A stretch of 64,000 nt of DNA from Lutibacter sp. HS1-25 (GCF_004121075.1 NZ_RHLN01000001.1:62001-126000), one strand, 5' to 3'. Shown: positions 24,288 to 33,704, counted from the stretch's first letter. The notes: generated by a model from the letters alone, not told the origin. Program-made: numbers and translations.

Positions 24288-25559
24288 ATGAAAAATCAAG
24301 AAAGAATCAACGATATGTTAAACATGGAAACGGGCATGTCAAAATGGAAAAAACCACAACCTTTAGACTTTGTATATGGCGCAACTAGTCGTTATAGCTT
24401 TGTAAACTGGCAAACAGGAAATGATGATTCAATTTACTACAACTTAAATCTTCCAGCATTTTTTAAAACACAGGTAGTGATGCCTCCAGCAGAAACAAGC
24501 ATTTTGGAAAGAGACTATCATCCAGAATTATTGGACTTGAGCTTTGATAATTTAGATGGAACTAAAAACCCAACTTTAGAGGAATATATCAAAGGCCCAA
24601 AACAGGTGCAAGCTATGATAATGGCACACAAAGGGAAAATAGTGTTTGAAACCTCTCCTGGAATGAGAGAAGGCGCACCACACGTATGGATGTCGGCTTC
24701 TAAAACAACGGTAAGTTTAACAGCTACTATGCTTTGGGAAGAAGGAAAATTAGATATTGAAAAGCCAATCACACACTATGTGCCAGATCTTAAAGGAACC
24801 GCTTGGGATGCAGTTTCTGTAAAAAATGCGATGAACATGTCATCAGGTTTAGATGTGGAAGAAACATTTGAAAGTTTGACCAATCCAGAATCATTTATTG
24901 CAGGTTTTATGACACGATCATTTGAAAGTAGTCATAGCAGTTGGCGTGATTGGGCTAAATCAGCGCAACCAATACCAGGAGAAAAGCCAGGTGATAGATT
25001 CCGTTATTCTACTTGTATCACGTTGATTTTAGTGGTAATGGTAGAGAATATTACCCAAATGCCTTGGCACGAATACTGGGGACAACGCGTATGGTCTAAA
25101 ATAGGTGCAAGATCTCCGTTTAGCGTTGCGCTTGCTCCAGATGGTACACCTGGGGCTGCAGGACTTAACATCACTACTATTGAAGATATGCTTCGTTATG
25201 CTTTATTGTATACACCTAGCTGGAATAAAGTTGCTAAAGAACAAGTAATTTCAGACAAGATGTTGAAATTCATCCAAAATTTTGGAAATCCAGATGCCTA
25301 TGTAGGTTGTGGTGAAGAAGCTATGGGTAAAAGATGGTTTGGTGAAACACCTTATACCAATACAGCACAATGGGATCATTCATTTAAAGATGGCGCTATG
25401 TTTAAGCACGGTAACATGGGGCAAGGTATTTATGTAGATCCTGCTCGTGATTTTTGTGGTTGTTATTTTGGTTTAGCTACCAACGATGAATCTATTTCAG
25501 GCGTGGATCATTCACCAGGTTATTTAAGAGCAGCAGCTAAAATGTTAAATGGAGAATAA
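24288..25559 (+). CDS. Class C beta-lactamase-fold serine hydrolase
   Basis: 423 residues. Serine beta-lactamase/esterase fold with the SxxK motif SASK (S136, K139), a Tyr motif RYST (about Y240) in place of YxN, and a C-terminal HGNMGQG block near the KTG position. Closest in pattern to 6-aminohexanoate-dimer hydrolase and EstB-type esterases; penicillin-binding or true lactamase activity is not implied. No signal peptide is seen, so it probably acts in the cytoplasm. Several stretches (for example around 24661-24720) are visibly richer in GC than the neighbours, a hint of foreign origin. It is the last gene of the regulator cassette and ends in a good terminator. Confidence 0.85.
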   Translation: MKNQERINDMLNMETGMSKWKKPQPLDFVYGATSRYSFVNWQTGNDDSIYYNLNLPAFFKTQVVMPPAETSILERDYHPELLDLSFDNLDGTKNPTLEEYIKGPKQVQAMIMAHKGKIVFETSPGMREGAPHVWMSASKTTVSLTATMLWEEGKLDIEKPITHYVPDLKGTAWDAVSVKNAMNMSSGLDVEETFESLTNPESFIAGFMTRSFESSHSSWRDWAKSAQPIPGEKPGDRFRYSTCITLILVVMVENITQMPWHEYWGQRVWSKIGARSPFSVALAPDGTPGAAGLNITTIEDMLRYALLYTPSWNKVAKEQVISDKMLKFIQNFGNPDAYVGCGEEAMGKRWFGETPYTNTAQWDHSFKDGAMFKHGNMGQGIYVDPARDFCGCYFGLATNDESISGVDHSPGYLRAAAKMLNGE

Positions 25560-25595
25560 TTAAAATAAATAAATATATGTGTAAATGAATGTAAA

Positions 25596-25636
25596 ATAAA
25601 AAGGATACTGTAAGTGAAGTGCAGTATCCTTTTTTA
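25596..25636 (+). terminator. Intrinsic terminator of the serine hydrolase unit
   Basis: AAAAAGGATACTG (25598-25610) pairs perfectly with CAGTATCCTTTTT (25622-25634) around an 11-nt loop; the T-run continues the stem. Confidence 0.88.
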
Positions 25637-25742
25637 AATTTTATAAAAATATTTTGTTGAAACAAATCAACAAGATATTTTTTGTTTTTGCTAAGATTTT
25701 AATATTAAGGTAATAAGTCAAAAACAGTGTGAAATGGCTTTA

Positions 25743-26675
25743 CTAAAACTCCTGAACCAATAACCAAGCGTCTTTAGACTCTGTTTTATGAATGGCATTT
25801 AAAGTGTTAATGGCATCATTTTCAGAATGAAAACTTTCGTAAGCAACTTGCGTTAAATTCCATTTATTAACACCCAATATTTTTGCTTTATAGCCTTTTT
25901 CAACCAATTCTTGTAGCTTTTTTTCAGCGTTTTCAGGTTCTCTAAAAGCACCAGCAATAATATGGTAATTAAAGGTTTCTTTAGCAACATTCAAAGTAAT
26001 TGCAGGAAGCGGATTGCTAATAACAAAAGTAGCTTCTTGTATTTTTTTCTCAATTTTTTGTTGTTCTATAGCTGCTTTAGCAACTAAAGTATTGTATTGG
26101 TAATTTTGATATTGATTCCATCCAACAGAACCCAAAGCAAAAACAATTGCAGCAGTAGCCGCATATTTAAGAAAAGCAGGAGCTTTGCGTTTGTTTTCTT
26201 CCGAAGGAATTATAGGCGCAATGGTTTCAAGTTTTCTAACATTTTCTTTATAAACTTCACGTTTCACAGCTGGTGAAACATAAGAACTCAATCCAAATGA
26301 AGAAGTTAAATAATTAACCGAATTACTTGGTTCAAAAATATACTTACCTTCATTATTTAAATGAAAACAGCCAATATTTTCTAATTCAATAGTTTCATTT
26401 TTTATTGAAGCTTTCCAAGAAGCAACTTCATTTTCAATAAATTCAGCAGCGTTTGCATACGAAATATTTTTTGCTGAAGCTACATAATTAACCAACAAAC
26501 CATCATTGCTTTGCAAATGAGCATTAAAAGTTAACTGTTTAGTTGGTGCGTAAAAAGTATGCGTTGTGCTGTTTATTTTTGCCGAAATTTCGTTGGTTAC
26601 AAAGCCGCCAAAATTTGGTACAATTACACACTCGTATCGGTATAATAAATCTCCTATGTATTTTGCTAATGTCAT
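25743..26675 (-). CDS. Membrane protein joining HU-like domains to a SPOR domain
   Basis: 310 residues. The N-terminal part (about 1-135) begins IGDLLYRYECVIVPNFGGFV and has the features of the bacterial HU-CCDC81 tandem domains, which are related to HU/IHF DNA-binding proteins. A basic linker and one transmembrane segment (about 168-185, LKYAATAAIVFALGSVGW) follow. Residues about 232-310 form a SPOR domain (NYHIIAGAFREPENAEKKLQ, then AKILG), which binds denuded septal peptidoglycan. This layout suggests a link between nucleoid or cytoplasmic partner and the division septum, an inference. The gene is divergent from dprA across about 95 bp. Confidence 0.85.
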   Translation of the reverse strand: MTLAKYIGDLLYRYECVIVPNFGGFVTNEISAKINSTTHTFYAPTKQLTFNAHLQSNDGLLVNYVASAKNISYANAAEFIENEVASWKASIKNETIELENIGCFHLNNEGKYIFEPSNSVNYLTSSFGLSSYVSPAVKREVYKENVRKLETIAPIIPSEENKRKAPAFLKYAATAAIVFALGSVGWNQYQNYQYNTLVAKAAIEQQKIEKKIQEATFVISNPLPAITLNVAKETFNYHIIAGAFREPENAEKKLQELVEKGYKAKILGVNKWNLTQVAYESFHSENDAINTLNAIHKTESKDAWLLVQEF

Positions 26676-26680
26676 CAGAA

Positions 26681-26688
26681 CAAATATA
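26681..26688 (-). promoter_or_regulatory. Candidate -7 element (TATATTTG) of the HU-SPOR gene
   Basis: The minus strand reads TATATTTG 5 bp before the start codon. No TTG at -33 spacing. It would give a near-leaderless transcript. Confidence 0.35.
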
Positions 26689-26769
26689 GCAGAAATACAA
26701 GCTAAAAATAAAGAGTTTTCATAAATTTTATTAACATAATTTTATATATTGAACCTCAAATTGTTAAAT

Positions 26770-27873
26770 ATGCTAGAAGAAGATTTGTTGTACGTTTTGG
26801 CGTTACAGCGTGCCAAAGGCGTTGGAGATATCAACGCCAAAAAGTTGATTTCGCACTGTGGAAGTGCAAAAAATGTGCTAAAAGAGAAACATTTTAGGCT
26901 CGAAAAAATATATGGATTTGGTAAATCAACCATTCAATCGTTATTGGATGTTGAAAATTTAAAAGCTGCTGAAAAAGAATTAAAATACCTTCAGCAAAAC
27001 AATATTGAAACACTTTATTTTGAAGCTGAAAATTATCCCGAAAAATTAAAACATTGCATTGATGCGCCCATTTTATTGTTTAAAGAAGGTAATTTTGATT
27101 TAAAAAAAGGACCTATTATAAGTGTTGTTGGTACCAGAAACATTACAACTTATGGTCGTGATTTTTGTGAAAAATTTATTTCCGATTTAAAAGAATACCA
27201 TCCAACTATAGTTAGTGGTTTTGCTTATGGGGTTGATATTTGTGCTCACAAGGCTGCTGTAAAAAACGGCCTGCAAACTATTGGTGTTTTGGCTCATGGC
27301 TTTGAAGAAATTTATCCAAAATCGCATAAAAAGTATGTCGCTGAAATTCATAAAAATGGTGGTTTTTTAACCGATTTTTGGCATGATGAAATTATTATTC
27401 GTGAAAACTTTTTAAAAAGAAACAGGGTTGTGGCTGGTATTTCTGAAGCCACAATTATTATTGAATCTGCCGATAAAGGCGGGTCGTTGGTTACTGCAGA
27501 TATTGCCAACTCTTATAATAGAGATGTGTTTGCGGTGCCCGGAAGAACAACAGACAATTATAGTAAAGGCTGTAACGACTTAATTAAAAGAAATAAAGCG
27601 GCTGTTTTAACTTCAGCAATTGATTTAATTGAAATGTTGAATTGGGATGTTAAACAAAAAGTTGCTAAACCAATTCAAAAGCAATTGTTTGTAGAATTTA
27701 ATGAGACTGAACAACAGGTTTATGATTTTTTGTTTCAAAATGGCAAAGAATTATTAGATATTATTGCAATGAGTTGTGATATTCCAATCCATAAAACCAC
27801 TACAATTTTATTTAATTTAGAAATGAAAGGCGTGGTAAAACCTTTGCCCGGTAAATTGTTTGAAGCCATATAA
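26770..27873 (+). CDS. dprA: DNA-processing protein DprA
   Basis: 367 residues from the ATG at 26770; a TTG at 26749 is disfavoured. An N-terminal helix-hairpin-helix (VGDINAKKLISHCGS) precedes the Rossmann-like DprA core with VVGTRNITTYGRDF (about 119-132), SGFAYGVDICAHKAA and a SADKGGSLVTADIA block. A winged helix (about 300-367) closes the protein. DprA protects incoming single strands and loads RecA during natural transformation; in Bacteroidota the gene is kept widely even without proven competence. Length is normal and no break is seen. Confidence 0.95.
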   Translation: MLEEDLLYVLALQRAKGVGDINAKKLISHCGSAKNVLKEKHFRLEKIYGFGKSTIQSLLDVENLKAAEKELKYLQQNNIETLYFEAENYPEKLKHCIDAPILLFKEGNFDLKKGPIISVVGTRNITTYGRDFCEKFISDLKEYHPTIVSGFAYGVDICAHKAAVKNGLQTIGVLAHGFEEIYPKSHKKYVAEIHKNGGFLTDFWHDEIIIRENFLKRNRVVAGISEATIIIESADKGGSLVTADIANSYNRDVFAVPGRTTDNYSKGCNDLIKRNKAAVLTSAIDLIEMLNWDVKQKVAKPIQKQLFVEFNETEQQVYDFLFQNGKELLDIIAMSCDIPIHKTTTILFNLEMKGVVKPLPGKLFEAI

Positions 27874-27910
27874 AGTTTGTTAAAATCCTTCAAAAAAAAC
27901 AGATTATCAG

Positions 27911-27918
27911 TACTTTTG
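27911..27918 (+). promoter_or_regulatory. Candidate -7 element (TACTTTTG) of the HAD gene
   Basis: Exact TAnnTTTG match 20 bp before the ATG at 27939; the -33 box is not evident. Confidence 0.35.
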
Positions 27919-27938
27919 CATCTTAATAAAAAATAAAG

Positions 27939-28535
27939 ATGATAGAAATACCAAAAAATGCAAAAGGATTGATTTTTGATTTAGATGGAACAGTAGCAAA
28001 CACTATGCAAAATCATTTTGAAGCTTGGAGAGCTGCAGTTACACCATTTGGAGTTGATTTTACAGGCGAAGTATTTTTGCAATTAACAGGTATGCCAAAG
28101 GCAGCAACCATTATTAAACTGAATGAAATGTTTGGTACAAATATGAATACTGATGAAGTGGGAAAAGCCAAAGCAGATTTTTATAAAAAATTGGTTGCTG
28201 AAACACAGGAAATTAAAGTAGTTACAGATGTTGTTAGAAAATATCACAATATACTGCCAATGTCAATCGGTACAGGAAGTACGCAAATTGGTGCACGTAG
28301 AACTTTATCAATTTTAGGTTTAGAGCATTATTTTAACCCTATTATTACTGCCGATGATGTTTTAAATTTTAAACCATCACCTGATACTTTTTTAAAATGC
28401 GCCCAATTAATGGGTGTTGAACCAAAAGATTGTGTGGTTTTTGAAGATGGTATTTTGGGTATTCAAGCAGCAGAAACCGCAGGAATGATGGTAATTGATG
28501 TTAACAACTATTTTAAAATGGAGTTTACATTTTAG
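27939..28535 (+). CDS. HAD-superfamily phosphatase, beta-phosphoglucomutase-like
   Basis: 198 residues. The nucleophile motif is IFDLDGTVANT (D14, D16), with a helical cap (about 20-85), motif II GTGS, Lys in FKPSPDTFLKC and the acidic motif FEDGILGIQAA. The beta-PGM/Gph-type subfamily acts on sugar phosphates or phosphoglycolate; the exact substrate cannot be read. It is a single gene. Its stop codon overlaps the left edge of an AT-rich repeat patch that extends to 28857. Confidence 0.85.
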   Translation: MIEIPKNAKGLIFDLDGTVANTMQNHFEAWRAAVTPFGVDFTGEVFLQLTGMPKAATIIKLNEMFGTNMNTDEVGKAKADFYKKLVAETQEIKVVTDVVRKYHNILPMSIGTGSTQIGARRTLSILGLEHYFNPIITADDVLNFKPSPDTFLKCAQLMGVEPKDCVVFEDGILGIQAAETAGMMVIDVNNYFKMEFTF

Positions 28536-28857
28536 GGAATTTTTGGCGGATGAGCGTAGCCCAAGCCTACTATTAGCAATGTGCAATTACTAATTTTTAA
28601 ATCTTTCAGTTTTTGAATAAAAAATGTAATTGTCCTTTCAAATCTTTCGGCTACACGCTCAAGGCAGGTTGTAGGGTAAATCAGATTGACTGAAGCGTTG
28701 GGATTCCTCCGTTGTCGGAATGACAAATTAAATAAAGGAGGAATAATTGCAATGTGCAGATAGCTTCGTTGTGAAAAACTCCCTGTCTGCCCAATAGCAG
28801 GCTCACTATAGCGTTTCAGTAAAAAAAGCTTAAAAGCAAATTCCACCTTTTGGGAGA
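28536..28857. repeat. 322-bp intergenic patch with dispersed-repeat character, no gene
   Basis: No convincing gene is present. The patch holds GGATTCCTCCGTTGTCGGAATGACA (28693-28717; ATTCC and GGAAT form a hairpin), a sequence type commonly scattered between genes in Flavobacteriaceae, plus two copies of GCAATGTGCA (28579 and 28750) and GC-richer islands unlike the flanks. A 104-codon reading frame crosses it on the minus strand, but its product (many R, S, P, no family) looks like translated repeat. It is probably a mosaic of short interspersed repeats. Confidence 0.55.
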
Positions 28858-29721
28858 TTACCTATTCTTATGCGAACTATAACTTTCAATAATAACTGTT
28901 GAAAGGATCAACACACCGCCAATAATGGTTTTTGAAGCAGGGATTTCACCTAAAAAAAGCATTCCGAAGAGGATACCGTAAATGGGTTGTATGCTACTAA
29001 TAATACTGGCTGTTCCAATCGAAAAATATTTCATACTTAATACAAAAAGCGTATGTCCAACAGCAGTAGTAAAAAGGGCTAAAGCACCTAAAGCATACCA
29101 ATCGTTTGAGGTTGGAGTTGCGTTAAAAATAAAAAGTACAGGCCATAAAAACAATGTTATAACAGCCATTTGATAGAGCATTAACATAGAACCGTGATAA
29201 TTTGTGGTTTTTTTCTTCATTAAAATATTTCTTAAAGAATAAAAAACTGCTGAAATAATACCCGATAAAACGCCTAATGAAACATTGTTTTCAATGGTTA
29301 ACTCTGGTGTTAAAAAGTATATACCAACTAAAACCAACAAACCTAAAAATACATGTTTTAGATTTAGTTTGGTTTTAAAAAAAAGTGGTTCTAAAAAAAC
29401 GGTAATTATTGGGTAGGTAAACATTGATAACATTCCAATCGCTACATTTGACAGTTTTAATGCGTAAAAATAAGTTACCCAGTGGGCGCCCATAAAAAGT
29501 CCACTTAATAAAATAGTTGACAAATCTCTTTTGGAGTTTACCTTCAAATTTATTTTTTTTCGCCAAACAAAAATTCCTAAAAAAACAGCTGCCAATGCAC
29601 TACGCCACCAAATAGTAACTGGTGGTGGCATTGAAATATAACGACCCAAAACGCCCGATGTGCTTATAAACATCATGGCAATATTTAACTCAATAAGATA
29701 CTTTAAATGTTGGTTTTTCAT
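28858..29721 (-). CDS. EamA/DMT-family transporter
   Basis: 287 residues with ten predicted membrane spans in two EamA repeats (about 5-140 and 150-280). Typical stretches are MMFISTSGVLGRYISMPPPVTIWWRSALAA, YFYALKLSNVAIGMLSMFTYPIIT and the second-repeat SIISSIQPIYGILFGMLFLGE. Members export amino acids or other metabolites; the substrate is unknown. The start codon lies one base after the mfd stop, so the two are cotranscribed, but no functional link is known. Confidence 0.9.
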   Translation of the reverse strand: MKNQHLKYLIELNIAMMFISTSGVLGRYISMPPPVTIWWRSALAAVFLGIFVWRKKINLKVNSKRDLSTILLSGLFMGAHWVTYFYALKLSNVAIGMLSMFTYPIITVFLEPLFFKTKLNLKHVFLGLLVLVGIYFLTPELTIENNVSLGVLSGIISAVFYSLRNILMKKKTTNYHGSMLMLYQMAVITLFLWPVLFIFNATPTSNDWYALGALALFTTAVGHTLFVLSMKYFSIGTASIISSIQPIYGILFGMLFLGEIPASKTIIGGVLILSTVIIESYSSHKNR

Positions 29722-32700
29722 TTATATTTTTTGAAGTTCAGTCAAAGCTTTTTTAACCGAAGTAATGTGAATAAAAGTTAATAATAAACGCAATCCACTC
29801 TTGGTTTCTTTTTCTTTCATAACACAAGTTTTTGGGTTTTGTTTAACAAACTGAAGCACTTGTGTAAATGCAGATGAATTGTAAAATGAACTTTGTTGGT
29901 CTGAAAGAAAATAGCAGACCATTCTTTTGTTTTTGATAATTAATTTTTCGATTCCTAAATGTTTGGCAATCCATTTGATACGAACACTATTAAGTAAATC
30001 TTCAACTTGAGTAGGAAAATCACCAAAACGGTCAATAATTTCCGATTCAAATTTTAGCAATTCAGCTTCTGTTTTAAGTTCTCCCAGTTTGTTGTATAAA
30101 TTCAACCGTTCTGAAATAACATTTACATAATCATCAGGAAATAAAATTTCAAAATCTGTATCAATTTGAATGTCTTTTACATACTCTTTTGGTTTCTCGT
30201 TTTCTTCTTTGTACAAGTCTTTAAACTCATTTTCCTTCAGTTCTTCAATGGTTTCACTCAAAATTTTCTGATAAGTATCAAAACCAATATCATTAATAAA
30301 ACCACTTTGCTCACCACCTAATAAATCACCTGCGCCACGAATTTCTAAATCTTTCATGGCAATGTTAATACCACTTCCTAAATCGGTAAACAGCTCTATA
30401 GCCTGAATTCTTTTTCTAGCATCATCAGTCATCATATGATAAGGCGGTGTGATAAAATAACAGAATGCTTTTTTGTTTGAACGACCAACTCTACCTCGCA
30501 TTTGGTGTAAATCAGACAGTCCAAAATTGTTGGCATTGTTAATAAAAATGGTATTTGCATTTGGCACATCTAAACCACTTTCAATAATAGTAGTTGCCAC
30601 CAAAACATCAAATTCGTTGTTGATAAAAGCCAGCATTAAATTCTCTAGTTTTTTACCATCCATTTGTCCGTGACCAATGCCAATACGAGCATCAGGGACC
30701 AAGCGTTGCAACAAACCAGCAACATCTTTAATATTTTCAATTCTGTTATGAATAAAAAATACTTGTCCTCCACGTTGAATTTCATATCGAATAGCATCGC
30801 GAATGGTTTCTTCAGAAAAACGAATCACATTACTTTCAATTGGCACCCTATTTGGTGGAGGTGTACTTATTACCGATAAATCTCGGGCAGCCATTAAGCT
30901 AAACTGCAAAGTTCTTGGAATTGGTGTTGCAGTTAAGGTTAATGTGTCAATATTTTCTTTAATGGTTTTTAATTTGTCTTTTACGGCAACTCCAAATTTT
31001 TGCTCTTCATCAACAATTAAAAGTCCTAAATCTTTGTATTTTATAGTTGCATTTGTTAGTTGGTGTGTACCAATAACAATATCAACGGTTCCTTTTTCTA
31101 ATCCTTCTAAAACGGCTTTTCGTTGGTTGGCAGTTCTAAATCGGTTTAAATATTCAACAGTAACAGGTAAGTCTTTTAACCGCTCACTAAAAGTTTTAAA
31201 ATGCTGAAAAGCCAAAATGGTAGTTGGCACTAAAACAGCCACTTGTTTGCCATTGTCAACAGCTTTAAAAGCAGCTCTAATTGCAACTTCGGTTTTACCA
31301 AAACCAACATCGCCACAAACCAAACGATCCATTGGTTGTTCTTTTTCCATATCGTTTTTTACATCTTGTGTAGCTGTTGATTGGTCTGGCGTATCTTCGT
31401 ATAAAAAGCTAGCTTCTAGTTCGTGTTGCAAATAACTATCTGGCTGAAATTGAAAGCCTTTTTGTATTTTTCGTTTTGCATACAATTCAATTAAATTGAA
31501 GGCAATATGACGAATACGAGTTTTTGTTTTTTGTTTGAGGGTTTTCCAAGCAGGCGAACCCAATTTGTATAATTTTGGCGGTTTGCCATCTTTGCCCGTA
31601 TATTTTGAAATTTTATGAAGCGAATGTATGCTAATGTATAAAATATCGCGATCGCCATAAATTAGCTTTATAGCTTCTTGTTTTTTACCGTCAACATCAA
31701 TTTTTTGTAAACCACCAAACTGACCAATACCGTGGTCTATATGTGTTACATAATCGCCAATTTCAAGATTTGTAAGTTCTTGTAATTTTATAGATTGCTT
31801 TTTTGAATAGCCATTTTTAAGTCTAAACTTATGGTAGCGTTCAAAAATTTGGTGGTCTGTATAGCAAACCAGCTTATTGTCTACATCTATAAAACCTTGG
31901 TATAACGGAAAAACAATGGTTGTATACTGAATTTTGGTGTCAACATCGTTAAAAATATCGTGAAAACGCTCAGCTTGTTTTTCAGAATCACAAAACAGGT
32001 AATTGGTGTAACCTTCTTCTGTATTTTGAAGAAAATTTTCAATCAATAAATCAAATTGTTTGTTGAAAGAAGGTTGTGGTTTTGTGTTAAATTGTACAAC
32101 TTTTGTTTCAGATGAATTTGAAATTTTTTTACCTGCAGCGGCATCTAGTTCAGCAGTACGAGAATTAACAATTTCAACCGAAGTAAAGTCTTTTAATTGT
32201 TTTTCAATCAATGCGCCATTGCAAAACAACTCAATAGGTTCAGCGTGATTAATAGCGGTTGATAATTTTTTAAATTCGTCTTCGGCCTTTGTAAAAAGTT
32301 TGTCTAAAGCGTTAAAAAGTAAGTCGGTATTTTTAGTAAAAACAACCGTTTTTGCCGAAATATACTTTAAAAAACTTTCTCTTTTTTCGTTCAATGTTTT
32401 GTTTTCAACATTGGGCATGATGCTAACTTTAGTCAGTTTTTCAGTCGAAAGTTGGGTTTCAATATCAAAAGTTCTGATACTGTCTACTTCATCACCAAAA
32501 AATTCTATACGATACGGTTCGTCATGTGAAAACGAAAAAACATCAATAATACCACCTCTAACCGAAAATTCGCCCGGTTCACTTACAAAATCTACCCTGT
32601 TAAAATGATATTCAAACAACACTTCGTTTACAAAATCCAAGCTTAAATTGTCGTTTAAACTTATTTTTAAAGTGTTTCTGTTTAATTCGGCTTTGGTAAC

Positions 32701-33096
32701 AACTTGTTCAAAAAGCGCATCGGGATAGGTAACAATTAAAGCAGGTTTTTTTTGCGAATTAATGCGGTTTAAAACTTCAGATCGCAACAATATATTGGCA
32801 TTGTCTACTTCTTCAATTTGGTAAGGTCTTCTATAAGACCCCGGATAAAAAAGCACGTCTTTACCGTTTAGCAACTGCTCTAAATCATTTAAATAATAGG
32901 CAGCTTCTTCTTTATCATTAAAAATTAAAAGGAAAGGTTTTTCTGCGCTTTTAAAACTTTCAGAAATCACAAAAGACAATGACGAGCCAACCAAATTCGA
33001 AATTTGAAAATGGTTTTTTTCTTTTGAAAGTAATGGAACCAACTGCTTTTTTAAAACAACTTGTTCGTAATTTTTTAGAATAGCTTGCTTACTCAA
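29722..33096 (-). CDS. mfd: Transcription-repair coupling factor Mfd
   Basis: 1124 residues. A superfamily 2 translocase that removes RNA polymerase stalled at DNA lesions and recruits UvrA. Order: UvrB-like N-terminal modules (about 1-350), CarD-like RNA-polymerase interaction domain (about 430-540, GDYVTHIDHGIGQFGGL), helicase with Walker A GDVGFGKTEV (about 595-604) and DEEQ (about 697), motif V/VI IIESGLDVPNANT and QMRGRVGRS, and a TRCF C-terminal domain (about 980-1080). The start is TTG: the first ATG lies far inside, and the product begins MSKQAILKNY as family members do. Length is normal for this phylum. Confidence 0.96.
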   Translation of the reverse strand: MSKQAILKNYEQVVLKKQLVPLLSKEKNHFQISNLVGSSLSFVISESFKSAEKPFLLIFNDKEEAAYYLNDLEQLLNGKDVLFYPGSYRRPYQIEEVDNANILLRSEVLNRINSQKKPALIVTYPDALFEQVVTKAELNRNTLKISLNDNLSLDFVNEVLFEYHFNRVDFVSEPGEFSVRGGIIDVFSFSHDEPYRIEFFGDEVDSIRTFDIETQLSTEKLTKVSIMPNVENKTLNEKRESFLKYISAKTVVFTKNTDLLFNALDKLFTKAEDEFKKLSTAINHAEPIELFCNGALIEKQLKDFTSVEIVNSRTAELDAAAGKKISNSSETKVVQFNTKPQPSFNKQFDLLIENFLQNTEEGYTNYLFCDSEKQAERFHDIFNDVDTKIQYTTIVFPLYQGFIDVDNKLVCYTDHQIFERYHKFRLKNGYSKKQSIKLQELTNLEIGDYVTHIDHGIGQFGGLQKIDVDGKKQEAIKLIYGDRDILYISIHSLHKISKYTGKDGKPPKLYKLGSPAWKTLKQKTKTRIRHIAFNLIELYAKRKIQKGFQFQPDSYLQHELEASFLYEDTPDQSTATQDVKNDMEKEQPMDRLVCGDVGFGKTEVAIRAAFKAVDNGKQVAVLVPTTILAFQHFKTFSERLKDLPVTVEYLNRFRTANQRKAVLEGLEKGTVDIVIGTHQLTNATIKYKDLGLLIVDEEQKFGVAVKDKLKTIKENIDTLTLTATPIPRTLQFSLMAARDLSVISTPPPNRVPIESNVIRFSEETIRDAIRYEIQRGGQVFFIHNRIENIKDVAGLLQRLVPDARIGIGHGQMDGKKLENLMLAFINNEFDVLVATTIIESGLDVPNANTIFINNANNFGLSDLHQMRGRVGRSNKKAFCYFITPPYHMMTDDARKRIQAIELFTDLGSGINIAMKDLEIRGAGDLLGGEQSGFINDIGFDTYQKILSETIEELKENEFKDLYKEENEKPKEYVKDIQIDTDFEILFPDDYVNVISERLNLYNKLGELKTEAELLKFESEIIDRFGDFPTQVEDLLNSVRIKWIAKHLGIEKLIIKNKRMVCYFLSDQQSSFYNSSAFTQVLQFVKQNPKTCVMKEKETKSGLRLLLTFIHITSVKKALTELQKI

Positions 33097-33204
33097 AAAA
33101 TATAAATTTTGCCAAAGGTAGTATTTTATAAAAAAAAGAAAAGTATTTCTTAATTATTTCCTTAAATTTATGTTTACTAACTAATAACTAAAAAAATTAT
33201 AACA

Positions 33205-33642
33205 ATGTCTATTTCAGATTTATACCCAACAGGCTTTCATCAACAAAATTTGGCGCACTTTGCCTCAATTGTAAAATTAGCCCTTTTTGACAATAAAATT
33301 GATTCAAAAGAAAAGCTTTTGTTAGAAAGACTTGCGATTAGATTGGATATTTCCAATGCTGAATTTGAAGAAATTTTAAAAGATCCTTCAAAGTATCCAA
33401 TAAGTTCGCCAATTAGCTACGACGATCGTTTAGAGCATTTGTACGACTTAACCCGAATCCTTTTTTTAGATAAAAATCCTACTATAGACAAAACATCAAC
33501 TATGGATAGAGTTGCGGTTGGTCTTGGTTTTCCGCCAGAAAATGCCAGAATAGTGGTAAAAGAAGCAATTAATTTTTTTATGAAAGAACCTGATATAGAA
33601 GATTTTAAAAAGGCGATTAAAAAAGTTAATAAATTAGCGTAA
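33205..33642 (+). CDS. TerB-like helical protein
   Basis: 145 residues, all-helical, no signal or span. Residues 15-60 (HFASIVKLALFDNKIDSKEKLLLERLA) match the TerB/tellurite-resistance-B fold, in which the D-x-K-I-D-x-x-E segment is a metal-binding loop. Despite the name, such stand-alone proteins are not shown to give tellurite resistance; they are thought to sense metals or membrane state. It is a single gene between mfd (divergent) and an outer-membrane protein. Function is not assigned. Confidence 0.75.
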   Translation: MSISDLYPTGFHQQNLAHFASIVKLALFDNKIDSKEKLLLERLAIRLDISNAEFEEILKDPSKYPISSPISYDDRLEHLYDLTRILFLDKNPTIDKTSTMDRVAVGLGFPPENARIVVKEAINFFMKEPDIEDFKKAIKKVNKLA

Positions 33643-33668
33643 TAAATAGTAGGTTTGCATTTTTATTT

Positions 33669-33696
33669 TTGATTTGAAATTAATCATGTAAATTTG
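33669..33696 (+). promoter_or_regulatory. Bacteroidota-type promoter of the barrel-only OmpA paralogue
   Basis: TTG (33669-33671), 17-bp spacer, TAAATTTG (33689-33696), both matching the -33/-7 consensus. The ATG at 33705 is only 8 bp further, so the transcript would be nearly leaderless. Confidence 0.6.
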
Positions 33697-33704
33697 CATT
33701 CGCT

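Noticed and set aside
24288-25559. Antibiotic-resistance beta-lactamase
   Set aside because: No signal peptide and atypical Tyr and KTG-position motifs; an esterase or amide hydrolase is more likely.
28532-28846. Minus-strand 104-codon reading frame
   Set aside because: It runs entirely through the repeat-rich spacer, overlaps the HAD stop, has no family or signal, and reads like translated repeat.
31217-31435. Plus-strand frames within mfd
   Set aside because: Shadows of the conserved mfd reading frame.
33205-33642. Tellurite-resistance operon
   Set aside because: Only a lone TerB-like protein is present, without TerC, TerD or TerZ neighbours.
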